From Actinomycetes bacterium (GTDB lineage Bacteria; Actinomycetota; Actinomycetes; Mycobacteriales; Mycobacteriaceae), in NCBI GenBank assembly GCA_023460175.1, contig JAEWRC010000106.1, positions 1 through 40,938 of the forward strand: 40,938 nt of DNA, in the 5' to 3' direction. Under the pieces are notes generated by a model, which saw nothing but the letters and a program-made list of their open reading frames with translations, did not search any database and was not told the origin of the DNA. This document shows positions 1 to 6,935 of the stretch, piece by piece. The first letter of the stretch is position 1. Each line of letters opens with the position of its first letter. A program made the position numbers and the translations under genes.

Positions 1-183
1 GTGCCGGTGCTGCTCGACGCGCTCTACGACCCGTGGCCCACCCCGCTGGCCGCGGCCGTCCAGGCCGCCGGCGGCACCGTCGTCAGCGGGCTGCAGATGC
101 TGCTGCATCAGGCCTACGCCCAGGTGGAGCAGTTCACCGGTCGCCCCGCGCCGCGCGCGCAGATGGCCGCCGCGCTCGACTGA
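1..183 (+). CDS. aroE: Shikimate dehydrogenase, C-terminal 60 residues (5' end outside window)
   Basis: The frame is open from base 1 and ends at a TGA at 181-183. The visible part carries the typical end of AroE: a YDPWPTPL stretch, then a GGTVVSGLQML segment and a helix with HQAYAQVEQFTG. These belong to the C-terminal part of the NADP-binding half that packs against the shikimate site. AroE reduces 3-dehydroshikimate to shikimate in the cytoplasm. Its place just before the prepilin peptidase, aroC, aroK and aroB matches the mycobacterial order (Rv2552c onward). The true start and the catalytic Lys/Asp lie upstream of the window. Family assignment rests on the YDPWPTPL motif and on context. 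Confidence 0.88.
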   Translation: MPVLLDALYDPWPTPLAAAVQAAGGTVVSGLQMLLHQAYAQVEQFTGRPAPRAQMAAALD

Positions 184-189
184 CCGCGG

Positions 190-198
190 TTGTCCACA
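190..198 (+). other. Exact DnaA-box match (TTGTCCACA)
   Basis: TTGTCCACA lies in the 68-base gap between aroE and the prepilin peptidase. It equals the mycobacterial DnaA-box consensus. It is a single site, not an origin cluster, and chance occurrence is possible. Confidence 0.35.
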
Positions 199-251
199 GG
201 GCCGGGTCCGGCTGCACCCGGGCCACCCCGGGCCGGCGTTAGCGTGCCGAG

Positions 252-662
252 GTGTCCTACCTGCTGGCCGGCGCGACGCTGCTGTGGCTGACCGCGCTGA
301 CGGCCTATGACCTGGCTGAGCGCCGACTGCCCAACGCGCTCACCCTGCCCGGGGCGCTGGCCGTCCTCGCGGTCGCGGCGGCGTGCGGCGCCGGACCGGC
401 AGCGCTGACCGGCGGGCTGGCCCTGGCCACCGGTTACGTTCTCGTCCATCTGGCGGCCCCGGCGGGGCTCGGCGCCGGCGATGTGAAGCTGGCACTCGGG
501 GTGGGCGCCCTGACCGGTGCCTTCGGGGTCGACGCCTGGGCGCTGGCGGCCTGCGCCGCCCCGCTGCTGACCGCGGTCTGGGCCCTGCTCCGCCGGCGCC
601 GGGTGGTGCCGCACGGCCCGGCGATGTGTGCGGCCAGCGCGGTCGCGGTGGCGCTGGCCTGA
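252..662 (+). CDS. Prepilin peptidase, A24 family, minimal catalytic domain (Rv2551c-like)
   Basis: 136-residue multi-pass membrane protein. It has the two aspartates of the GxGD aspartyl proteases: Asp20 in TAYDLAERRLPN and Asp77 in GAGDVKL. About four to five hydrophobic segments span the protein. It lacks the N-terminal methyltransferase and zinc-finger part of full-length PilD, so it is the short form seen in actinobacteria. Such enzymes process type IV/Tad pilin leader peptides at the inner membrane face, but no pilin gene lies in this window. The GTG at 252 gives a start directly before the first hydrophobic segment; no clear ribosome site is visible. The position between aroE and aroC is conserved in mycobacteria. 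Confidence 0.88.
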   Translation: MSYLLAGATLLWLTALTAYDLAERRLPNALTLPGALAVLAVAAACGAGPAALTGGLALATGYVLVHLAAPAGLGAGDVKLALGVGALTGAFGVDAWALAACAAPLLTAVWALLRRRRVVPHGPAMCAASAVAVALA

Positions 663-704
663 CGCGATTACGTCTGCGGGCGCCCACATGGGAAGATGGG
701 ACGC

Positions 705-1916
705 GTGTTGCGATGGACCACTGCCGGTGAATCCCACGGCCGCGCGTTGGTGGCCGTGGTGGAGGGCATGGTCGCCGGTGTGCGCGTCACCTCCGCCGAT
801 ATCGGCGCCCAACTGGCGCGCCGCCGCCTCGGCTACGGCCGCGGCGCCCGAATGAAATTCGAGCAAGATCAGGTGACCGTCCTGGCGGGCGTGCGCCACG
901 GGGTGACCCTGGGCGGCCCGGTGGCCGTCGAGATCGGCAACACCGAGTGGCCCAAGTGGGAAACCGTCATGGCGCCCGACCCGGTCGACGAGGAGGCGCT
1001 GGCCGACGGCGCGCGCAACGCGCCGCTGACCCGCCCCCGGCCCGGGCACGCCGACTACGCCGGCATGCTCAAGTACGGCTTCGACGACGCCCGGCCCGTG
1101 CTGGAACGCGCCAGCGCCCGCGAGACCGCGGCCCGGGTGGCCGCCGGAACCGTGGCGCGCGAATTCCTGCGCCAGGCCCTCGGCGTCGAGGTGCTCTCCC
1201 ACGTCATCTCCATCGGCGACTCGCAGCCCTACGACGGGCCCCCGCCGCAGGCCGCGGATCTGGCGGCCATCGACGCCAGCGGGGTCCGGGCCTTCGACGC
1301 CGCCGCCGAGCAGTCCATGATCGCCGAGATCGAGGCGGCCAAGCGCGACGGCGACACCCTCGGCGGTGTCGTCGAGGTCGTCGCGCTGGGCCTGCCGATC
1401 GGGTTGGGTTCGTTCACCAGCGGTGACAACCGACTCGACAGCCAACTCGCCGCGGCGGTGATGGGCATCCAGGCCATCAAGGGCGTCGAGATCGGCGACG
1501 GATTCACCACCGCGCGTCGGCGCGGCAGCCAGGCCCACGACGAGATGTATCCCGGCCCCGACGGCGTGCTGCGCAGCACCAACCGGGCCGGCGGCCTCGA
1601 GGGCGGGATGACCAACGGTCAGGCGCTGCGGGTGCGCGCGGCGATGAAACCGATCTCCACCGTCCCGCGCGCCCTGGCCACCGTGGACATGACCACCGGC
1701 GAGGAGGCCGTCGCCATCCACCAGCGCTCCGATGTCTGCGCCGTCCCCGCGGCCGGCGTGGTCGCCGAGACCATGGTGGCGCTGGTGCTCGCCCGCGCCG
1801 TGCTGGCGAAGTTCGGCGGCGACTCGCTGACCGAGACCCGCCGCAACATCGAGTCTTATCTGCGGGCGGTGGCCGAGCACGAACCGAGCGGCGCGCCCAC
1901 GGCCGCCTCGGGATAG
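705..1916 (+). CDS. aroC: Chorismate synthase
   Basis: 403 residues. Converts 5-enolpyruvylshikimate-3-phosphate to chorismate with reduced FMN, the last shikimate step. The N-terminus LRWTTAGESHGRALVA and the block RRRLGYGRGARM are hallmark phosphate/FMN-binding sequences. Further family signatures are RPGHADYAG, RASARETAARVAAG and the GDSLTETRRN end. I chose the GTG at 705 (M-LRWTTAGESHG) because mycobacterial AroC begins this way; an in-frame ATG at 696 would add three residues. aroK follows after 11 bases, so the two are probably co-transcribed. Function is secure. Confidence 0.96.
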   Translation: MLRWTTAGESHGRALVAVVEGMVAGVRVTSADIGAQLARRRLGYGRGARMKFEQDQVTVLAGVRHGVTLGGPVAVEIGNTEWPKWETVMAPDPVDEEALADGARNAPLTRPRPGHADYAGMLKYGFDDARPVLERASARETAARVAAGTVAREFLRQALGVEVLSHVISIGDSQPYDGPPPQAADLAAIDASGVRAFDAAAEQSMIAEIEAAKRDGDTLGGVVEVVALGLPIGLGSFTSGDNRLDSQLAAAVMGIQAIKGVEIGDGFTTARRRGSQAHDEMYPGPDGVLRSTNRAGGLEGGMTNGQALRVRAAMKPISTVPRALATVDMTTGEEAVAIHQRSDVCAVPAAGVVAETMVALVLARAVLAKFGGDSLTETRRNIESYLRAVAEHEPSGAPTAASG

Positions 1917-1927
1917 GCGTGTAGGCG

Positions 1928-2680
1928 ATGGCTCCCAAAGCGGTACTGGTCGGAATGCCGGGATCGGGGAAGTCCACGATCGGCCGCCGACTGGCCAAGG
2001 CCACCGGGTCGGCCTTCCTGGATACCGACGCTCAGATCGTCGAGGTCGCCGGCCGTCCGATCGCCGAGATCTTCGCCACCGACGGCGAGGCCGAATTCCG
2101 CCGCATCGAGGAAGAGGTCATCAAGACCGCGCTGGCCGAGCACGACGGCGTCCTCTCGCTCGGCGGCGGCGCGATCACCAGCCCCGGTGTGCGCGACGCG
2201 CTGGCCGGCCACACCGTGGTGTATCTGGAAATCAGTGCCGCGGAAGGGGTTCGGCGCACCACCAGCGGCACCGTGCGCCCGCTGCTGGCCGGCGGGGACC
2301 CGGCCGAGAAGTTCCGCAAGCTGATGACCGAACGCGTCCCGCTGTATCGCCGGGTGGCGACCATGCGGGTGAACACCAACCGGCGCAACCCCGGCGCGGT
2401 GGTCCGCTACCTGGCCTCCCGACTGGAGAATCCGCAACAGGCCGCACCGGCCAGGCCCGCCAGGCCCACGCGTCGCCGCCGCCGGGCCCCCTGGCGGCAG
2501 TCGGGCACCACCCAACTGGCCCCGGCGGCACCAGCCGCCGAACCCCGGCAGGAACCCAGCACCACCTCCGATTCCAAGTCCGATCGCAAGCCCGACCCCA
2601 AGCCCGATCCCAAACCCAGTCCACCCACCCCGGCGACACCGGCCGCGCTGGCCGCCCGCCGCAGCGAGGTTCGCAAATGA
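1928..2680 (+). CDS. aroK: Shikimate kinase with a long low-complexity C-terminal tail
   Basis: 250 residues; phosphorylates shikimate with ATP. The first ~170 residues are a normal shikimate kinase: P-loop GMPGSGKST near residues 9-17, LDTD (Mg/shikimate), EFRRIEE, the GGGA shikimate-binding glycines, and the RPLL lid arginine. Family members are usually about 170-180 residues. Here about 75 extra residues follow, rich in Pro, Arg, Ala and Lys, including an RRRRR-type basic patch and a KPDPKPDPKP repeat. The tail is in frame and is predicted to be disordered; its role is unknown. The aroK stop overlaps the aroB ATG by 4 bases, so translation is likely coupled. Confidence 0.95.
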   Translation: MAPKAVLVGMPGSGKSTIGRRLAKATGSAFLDTDAQIVEVAGRPIAEIFATDGEAEFRRIEEEVIKTALAEHDGVLSLGGGAITSPGVRDALAGHTVVYLEISAAEGVRRTTSGTVRPLLAGGDPAEKFRKLMTERVPLYRRVATMRVNTNRRNPGAVVRYLASRLENPQQAAPARPARPTRRRRRAPWRQSGTTQLAPAAPAAEPRQEPSTTSDSKSDRKPDPKPDPKPSPPTPATPAALAARRSEVRK

Positions 2681-3771
2681 CCGACAGCAGCACCGCCCCC
2701 GTCACGATCGACGTCGCGGTCGACCCGCCCTACCCGGTGATCATCGGCACCGGTCTGCTCGGCGAACTCGGCGAACAGCTCGCCGGCTCGCGTCGGATCG
2801 CCATCATGCATCAACCGGTGCTCACCCAGACCGCCGAGGCCATCCGAAGTTTCCTGGCCGACAAGGGATTCGACGCGCACCGCATCGAGATCCCCGATGC
2901 CGAGGACGGCAAGGACCTGCCCGTCGTCGGGTTCGTGTGGGAGGTACTGGGCCGCATCGGCATCGACCGCAAGGACGCGGTGGTCAGCCTCGGCGGCGGC
3001 GCGGCCACCGACGTGGCCGGGTTCGTCGCGGCCACCTGGCTGCGCGGCGTGTCGATCGTGCACATCCCGACCACGCTGCTCGGCATGGTCGACGCGGCGG
3101 TGGGCGGCAAGACCGGGATCAACACCGATGCGGGCAAGAACCTCGTCGGCGCGTTCCACCAACCGCGGGCGGTGCTGGTCGATCTGGCGACCCTGGAGAC
3201 GCTGCCCCGCAACGAACTGGTGGCCGGCATGGCGGAGATCGTCAAGGCCGGTTTCATCGCCGATCCGACGATCCTGGACCTCATCGAGGCCGACCCGGAG
3301 GCTGCACTGGACCCCTCGGGCACCGTGCTGCCGGAGCTGATCCGCCGCTCGATCGCGGTGAAGGCCGGGGTGGTGGCCGCCGACGAGAAGGAGTCGGCGC
3401 TGCGCGAAATCCTCAACTACGGACACACTTTGGCCCACGCCATCGAACGCCGCGAGCGCTACCGCTGGCGGCACGGCGCGGCCGTCTCCGTGGGCTTGGT
3501 GTACGCCGCCGAACTCGGCCGGCTGGCCGGGCGCCTCGACGACGACACCGCCAACCGGCACCGCACGGTCCTGACCGCCCTGGGCCTACCGGTCAGCTAC
3601 GACGCCGACGCGTTCGGCCAGTTGCTCGAATACATGGCCGGCGACAAGAAGAACCGCGCCGGCGTGCTGCGCTTCGTCGTCCTCGACGGCCTGGCCAAAC
3701 CGGGCCGGCTCGAGGGCCCGGATCCGGCGCTGCTGGCCGCGGCCTACTCGGAGGTCGCCGCCGACGGGTGA
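2677..3771 (+). CDS. aroB: 3-dehydroquinate synthase
   Basis: 364 residues. Cyclises DAHP to 3-dehydroquinate using NAD+ and a divalent metal (second shikimate step). The NAD-binding segment SLGGGAATDVAGFVAATWLRG is clear, followed by PTTLLGMVDAAVGGKTGIN. The metal ligands are visible as Glu in ELVAGMAEIVKAG, His in NYGHTLAHAIE and His in RHGAAVSVGL. The ATG at 2677 overlaps the aroK stop (ATGA). In M. tuberculosis the type II dehydroquinase gene (aroD/aroQ) follows directly. Here only 13 bases separate aroB from a gene on the other strand, so the dehydroquinase must be encoded elsewhere. Confidence 0.97.
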   Translation: MTDSSTAPVTIDVAVDPPYPVIIGTGLLGELGEQLAGSRRIAIMHQPVLTQTAEAIRSFLADKGFDAHRIEIPDAEDGKDLPVVGFVWEVLGRIGIDRKDAVVSLGGGAATDVAGFVAATWLRGVSIVHIPTTLLGMVDAAVGGKTGINTDAGKNLVGAFHQPRAVLVDLATLETLPRNELVAGMAEIVKAGFIADPTILDLIEADPEAALDPSGTVLPELIRRSIAVKAGVVAADEKESALREILNYGHTLAHAIERRERYRWRHGAAVSVGLVYAAELGRLAGRLDDDTANRHRTVLTALGLPVSYDADAFGQLLEYMAGDKKNRAGVLRFVVLDGLAKPGRLEGPDPALLAAAYSEVAADG

Positions 3772-3784
3772 GACCCGCCGCGGC

Positions 3785-4387
3785 TCACTGGTCGCGGCGC
3801 TGCTGCTCGTCGGCCGGATCCCGCTCGGCCAGCGCCACGGCGGAATCCTGCTGCTCGGGATACTCCTGGGCGCCCGCGGTGCGCTCGTCGTCGCGAACGG
3901 CGGCGAACACATCGGTGTCGGCGCGCTCCTCGTCCCAGTCGGATTCCCGGCGACGCTCCAGCGGCGGGGCCTTGCGGTCCACCAGCCAGCGGCCCACGGC
4001 CGCCGCGGTGATCGCCGGCAGGAACACCAGCAGCGCGGTGAATGCCGCGAAGGTGGTCAGCTCGTTGATCAGCCCACCGACGTAGAGGGCCGGGTAGACC
4101 AGCGAGATCACCCAGCACACGACGCCGGAGAGCAGACCGGCCACCAGGCCGGCCAACAGCCACGTCATCGCGAGGTCGTTGCGGCGGTCCGGATCCGGGT
4201 TGGCCCGCGCGTCGGAGCGGCCGTCGAGCAGGCCCCACAGGACCGCGAGAATTCCGAAGATCGCCAGCAGCACGACGCTGATCAACAGCGCCTGGGTTTC
4301 GAACTGATTGATCAGCGTCCCCTGGACGAGGCGGACAACGATCATCAGGCCCGCGAACACCAGTCCGCGCAACAACCACTTGCTCAT
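3785..4387 (-). CDS. Four-TM membrane protein of unknown function (Rv2536-like)
   Basis: About 200 residues from the ATG at 4387. Four hydrophobic stretches are visible: LVFAGLMIVV near the N-terminus, ALLISVVLLAIFGILAVLWGLL, a pair around WLLAGLVAGLLSGVVCWVISL, and TTFAAFTALLVFLPAITAAA. A charged, Glu/Asp/Arg-rich cytoplasmic-type tail of ~55 residues follows. Its place between aroB and pepQ on the opposite strand matches Rv2536 of M. tuberculosis, a conserved membrane protein sometimes placed in a B-4DMT transporter-like family. No catalytic motif is visible. An upstream in-frame start at 4429 would add 14 residues but would overlap pepQ, so 4387 is preferred. Confidence 0.75.
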   Translation of the reverse strand: MSKWLLRGLVFAGLMIVVRLVQGTLINQFETQALLISVVLLAIFGILAVLWGLLDGRSDARANPDPDRRNDLAMTWLLAGLVAGLLSGVVCWVISLVYPALYVGGLINELTTFAAFTALLVFLPAITAAAVGRWLVDRKAPPLERRRESDWDEERADTDVFAAVRDDERTAGAQEYPEQQDSAVALAERDPADEQQRRDQ

Positions 4388-4395
4388 GAGGGAAC

Positions 4396-4412
4396 AGCGT
4401 AGCGAGTACCGT
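4396..4412. promoter_or_regulatory. Compact divergent promoter region between the Rv2536-like gene and pepQ
   Basis: Only 33 bases separate the two start codons. On the plus strand TACCGT (4407-4412) fits a TANNNT -10 hexamer 8 bases before the pepQ GTG. On the minus strand TACGCT (4401-4396) sits 8 bases before the ATG at 4387. The spacing suggests leaderless or near-leaderless transcripts in both directions. Inferred from hexamer position only. Confidence 0.35.
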
Positions 4413-4420
4413 CGGCATGC

Positions 4421-5509
4421 GTGACACATTCCCAGCGCCGTGCCAACCTGTGTGCTCCCTTACAGTCCGCGTCGTTGGACGCGATGCTGGTCAGTGACCT
4501 GAACAACGTCCGATACCTGTCCGGGTTCACCGGATCCAACGGCGCGTTGCTGGTTTTCGCCGATGACCGACCGGCGGTGCTGGCCACCGACGGCCGGTAC
4601 CGGACCCAGGCCGGCCGGCAGGCGCCCGACGTCGAGGTCGTCATCGAGCGCGCCTGCAATCTGACGCTCAGCACCCGGGCCGCCGAGGCGGGCGTGGGCG
4701 CCCTGGGCTTCGAGGGCCACGTGCTGACGTTCGACGCCCACCACGCGTTGACCGGCGCGCTGGCCGAGCACCCGAACACCCGACTGGTGCGGGCCTCGGG
4801 CACCGTGGAGGAACTGCGGGAGGTCAAGGACGCCGGCGAGGTGGCGCTGCTGCGGTTGGCCTGCGAGGCCGCCGACGCCGCGCTGGCCGGCCTGATCGAG
4901 CGCGGCGGGATCCGGCCCGGGCGCACCGAGAAACAGGTTCGCAACGACCTCGAGGGGTTGATGCTCGACCACGGCGCCGACGGCGCCTCCTTCGAGACCA
5001 TCGTTGCCGCCGGGGCCAACTCGGCCGTCCCGCACCACCGGCCCACCGACGCGGTGCTCGCCGCCGGGGACTTCGTCAAGATCGACTTCGGGGCCCTGGT
5101 CGGCGGGTACCACTCCGACATGACCCGCACGTTCGTGCTGGGACAACCCGCGGATTGGCAGCGCGAGATCTACGACCTGGTGGCGGCCGCCCAACGGGCC
5201 GGCCGCGAGGCCCTGGCACCCGGCGTGCGACTGTGCGAGGTGGACGCCGCCGCGCGGTCGGTGATCGCCGACGCCGGCTACGGCGACACCTTCAGCCACG
5301 GCCTGGGACACGGCGTCGGACTGCAGATCCACGAAGCGCCCGGCATCAACGCCAAGGCCGCCGGTACACTGCTTGCTGGCTCCGCGGTCACCGTGGAACC
5401 CGGCGTTTACTTGCCCGATCGGGGCGGAGTCCGCATCGAGGACACGCTCGTCGTCGGCAACAGCCCCGAACTGCTTACCCGGTTCCCCAAGGAACTACAG
5501 ATCCTCTAA
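4421..5509 (+). CDS. pepQ: Xaa-Pro aminopeptidase / M24 peptidase
   Basis: 362 residues; cytoplasmic metallopeptidase removing residues next to proline. It has the N-terminal creatinase-like domain (LVSDLNNVRYLSGFTGSNGALLV) and the C-terminal pita-bread domain. The five metal ligands are visible: Asp in KIDFGALVGGY, Asp in HSDMTRTF, His in HGLGHGVGLQIHE, Glu in VTVEPGVYLP and Glu in VRIEDT. The GTG at 4421 gives MTHSQRRANL, the N-terminus expected for mycobacterial PepQ. efp follows 13 bases after the stop and nusB overlaps efp, so pepQ-efp-nusB is probably one transcript, as in other mycobacteria. Confidence 0.95.
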   Translation: MTHSQRRANLCAPLQSASLDAMLVSDLNNVRYLSGFTGSNGALLVFADDRPAVLATDGRYRTQAGRQAPDVEVVIERACNLTLSTRAAEAGVGALGFEGHVLTFDAHHALTGALAEHPNTRLVRASGTVEELREVKDAGEVALLRLACEAADAALAGLIERGGIRPGRTEKQVRNDLEGLMLDHGADGASFETIVAAGANSAVPHHRPTDAVLAAGDFVKIDFGALVGGYHSDMTRTFVLGQPADWQREIYDLVAAAQRAGREALAPGVRLCEVDAAARSVIADAGYGDTFSHGLGHGVGLQIHEAPGINAKAAGTLLAGSAVTVEPGVYLPDRGGVRIEDTLVVGNSPELLTRFPKELQIL

Positions 5510-5522
5510 AAGGAGCACCACC

Positions 5523-6086
5523 GTGGCATCGACTGCCGACTTCAAGAACGGCCTCGTCCTCAAGATCGACGGCCAGCTGTGGCAGATCATCGAGTTCCAG
5601 CACGTCAAGCCCGGCAAGGGCCCGGCCTTCGTCCGCACCAAGCTCAAGAACGTCGTGTCCGGCAAGACCGTCGACAAGACCTACAACGCCGGGGTCAAGG
5701 TGGAGACCGCCACCGTCGACCGGCGCGACGCCACCTACCTCTACCGCGACGGCGCCGACTTCGTGTTCATGGACTCCGAGGACTACGAGCAGCACCCGCT
5801 GCCCGACGCCATGGTCGGCGACGCCGCCAATTTCCTGCTGGAGAGCATGCCCGTGCAGATCGCCTTCCACGACAGCGTCCCGCTGTACCTGGAGATGCCG
5901 GTCTCGGTCGAGCTCGAGGTCACCCACACCGAGCCCGGCCTGCAGGGCGACCGTTCCAGCGCGGGCACCAAGCCCGCCACCGTCGAGACCGGCGCCGAGA
6001 TCCAGGTGCCGCTGTTCATCAACACCGGCGACCGGCTGAAGGTCGACACTCGCGACGGAAGTTACCTGGGTCGCGTGAATGGCTGA
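5523..6086 (+). CDS. efp: Translation elongation factor P
   Basis: 187 residues with three beta-barrel domains. EF-P enters the ribosomal E site and helps peptide-bond formation at proline runs. The N-terminal KOW-like domain has the loop KPGKGPAF with Lys32 at the tip, the residue that contacts the P-site tRNA and is modified in some bacteria. The OB-fold end SYLGRVNG is typical. The GTG at 5523 is preceded by AGGAG (5511-5515) at good spacing and gives MASTADFKNGL, the usual start; longer in-frame extensions overlap pepQ and are rejected. The last 8 bases overlap nusB. Confidence 0.97.
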   Translation: MASTADFKNGLVLKIDGQLWQIIEFQHVKPGKGPAFVRTKLKNVVSGKTVDKTYNAGVKVETATVDRRDATYLYRDGADFVFMDSEDYEQHPLPDAMVGDAANFLLESMPVQIAFHDSVPLYLEMPVSVELEVTHTEPGLQGDRSSAGTKPATVETGAEIQVPLFINTGDRLKVDTRDGSYLGRVNG

Positions 6087-6573
6087 CGGCAAGCCGAAGG
6101 TCCGGCAGGGCCGGCACCAGGCCCGAAAGCGGGCCGTGGATCTGCTGTTCGAGGCCGAGGCCCGCGAGCTGACGCCCGCCGAGGTGGCCGATCAGCGCGC
6201 CGAACTGGCGCGCCGCAAGCCCGAGATCGACCCACCGGCGTCCTACACCGACACGGTGGCCCGCGGGGTCACCGAGCACGCCGCCCACATCGACGACCTG
6301 ATCACCTCGCACCTGCAGGGCTGGACGCTGATGCGGCTGCCCGCGGTGGACCGCGCGATCCTGCGGGTGGCAGTCTGGGAACTGCTACACGCCGACGACG
6401 TGCCGGAACCGGTCGCCGTCGACGAGGCCGTCGAGCTGGCCAAGGAACTGTCCACCGATGATTCGCCGGGCTTCGTCAACGGCGTGCTCGGACAGGTGAT
6501 GCTGGTCACCCCGCAGATCCGGGCCGCCGCCGAGGCGGTGCGGGCCATCGGGCTCGACACCGACCAGCCCTGA
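6079..6573 (+). CDS. nusB: Transcription antitermination factor NusB
   Basis: 164 residues, all-alpha RNA-binding protein that with NusE (S10) binds boxA RNA and supports rRNA antitermination. Family signatures are RQGRHQARKRAVDLLFEAEAR at the N-terminus, LPAVDRAILRVAVWELL, VAVDEAVELAKELS and a final FVNGVLGQV. The ATG at 6079 overlaps the end of efp by 8 bases, which suggests coupled translation. It is slightly longer than E. coli NusB (139), as usual for actinobacteria. Confidence 0.96.
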   Translation: MADGKPKVRQGRHQARKRAVDLLFEAEARELTPAEVADQRAELARRKPEIDPPASYTDTVARGVTEHAAHIDDLITSHLQGWTLMRLPAVDRAILRVAVWELLHADDVPEPVAVDEAVELAKELSTDDSPGFVNGVLGQVMLVTPQIRAAAEAVRAIGLDTDQP

Positions 6574-6604
6574 CGGGCACCGCACCTACGGAAGGCTGAC
6601 CGCA

Positions 6605-6835
6605 ATGGGCTTCAACCCCGCATTGGGCTTCAACCCCAAGGACGCCATCGACTCGGCCCGCGACATCGCCGTCTACGCGGTCGAGATGTCCGGCGACATC
6701 GTGGACAACGCCGTCGAGGTCCTCAAGGGCAACGTCACCGAGGGCGTGAGCAACATCGTGTCCGACTCCCTGGACATCGCCGGCTACTCGGCGGAGAAGG
6801 TCAAGGAGATCGTCACCGGCCGCGCCGCGGAGTAG
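6605..6835 (+). CDS. Small acidic helical protein of unknown function
   Basis: 76 residues, not assigned to a family. A GGAAGG (about 6591-6596) precedes the ATG. The first residues repeat: MGFNPA-LGFNPKD, reflecting the direct repeat TGGGCTTCAACCCC at 6606-6619 and 6624-6637; the second copy carries an in-frame TTG at 6623 that could also start the protein. The rest looks like amphipathic helix (DSARDIAVYAVEMSGDIVDNAVEV, then repeated V/I-x-x-V spacing). No signal peptide or membrane segment. It lies 31 bases after nusB and may share its transcript. Bias and reading-frame length support it as a real gene; function unknown. Confidence 0.65.
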   Translation: MGFNPALGFNPKDAIDSARDIAVYAVEMSGDIVDNAVEVLKGNVTEGVSNIVSDSLDIAGYSAEKVKEIVTGRAAE

Positions 6836-6903
6836 CTGCCCGCCGGTACGAGGGACGGTCCCGTTGCGACGTCTCGTCCAATAATCTGCTCGTGACGTTT
6901 TCG

Positions 6904-6917
6904 TCCGTCATGACGGA
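6904..6917. promoter_or_regulatory. Perfect 14-bp palindrome TCCGTCATGACGGA before the flavin oxidoreductase gene
   Basis: The site is its own reverse complement and lies 18 bases before the GTG start at 6936, just upstream of the ribosome site GGAGG (6922-6926). A possible -10 hexamer TAATCT is at 6882-6887. The size and position fit an operator for a dimeric repressor. No regulator gene is adjacent. Confidence 0.5.
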
Positions 6918-6935
6918 TCATGGAGGAACTCGCTT

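Noticed and set aside
114..1880. Very long open frame on the minus strand opposite aroC (and similar ones opposite aroB, carA, carB, coaBC/metK, priA and rsmB)
   Set aside because: Composition is Gly/Arg/His-rich with no known motif, and each lies exactly opposite a well-supported gene. This is the usual result of high GC at third codon positions.
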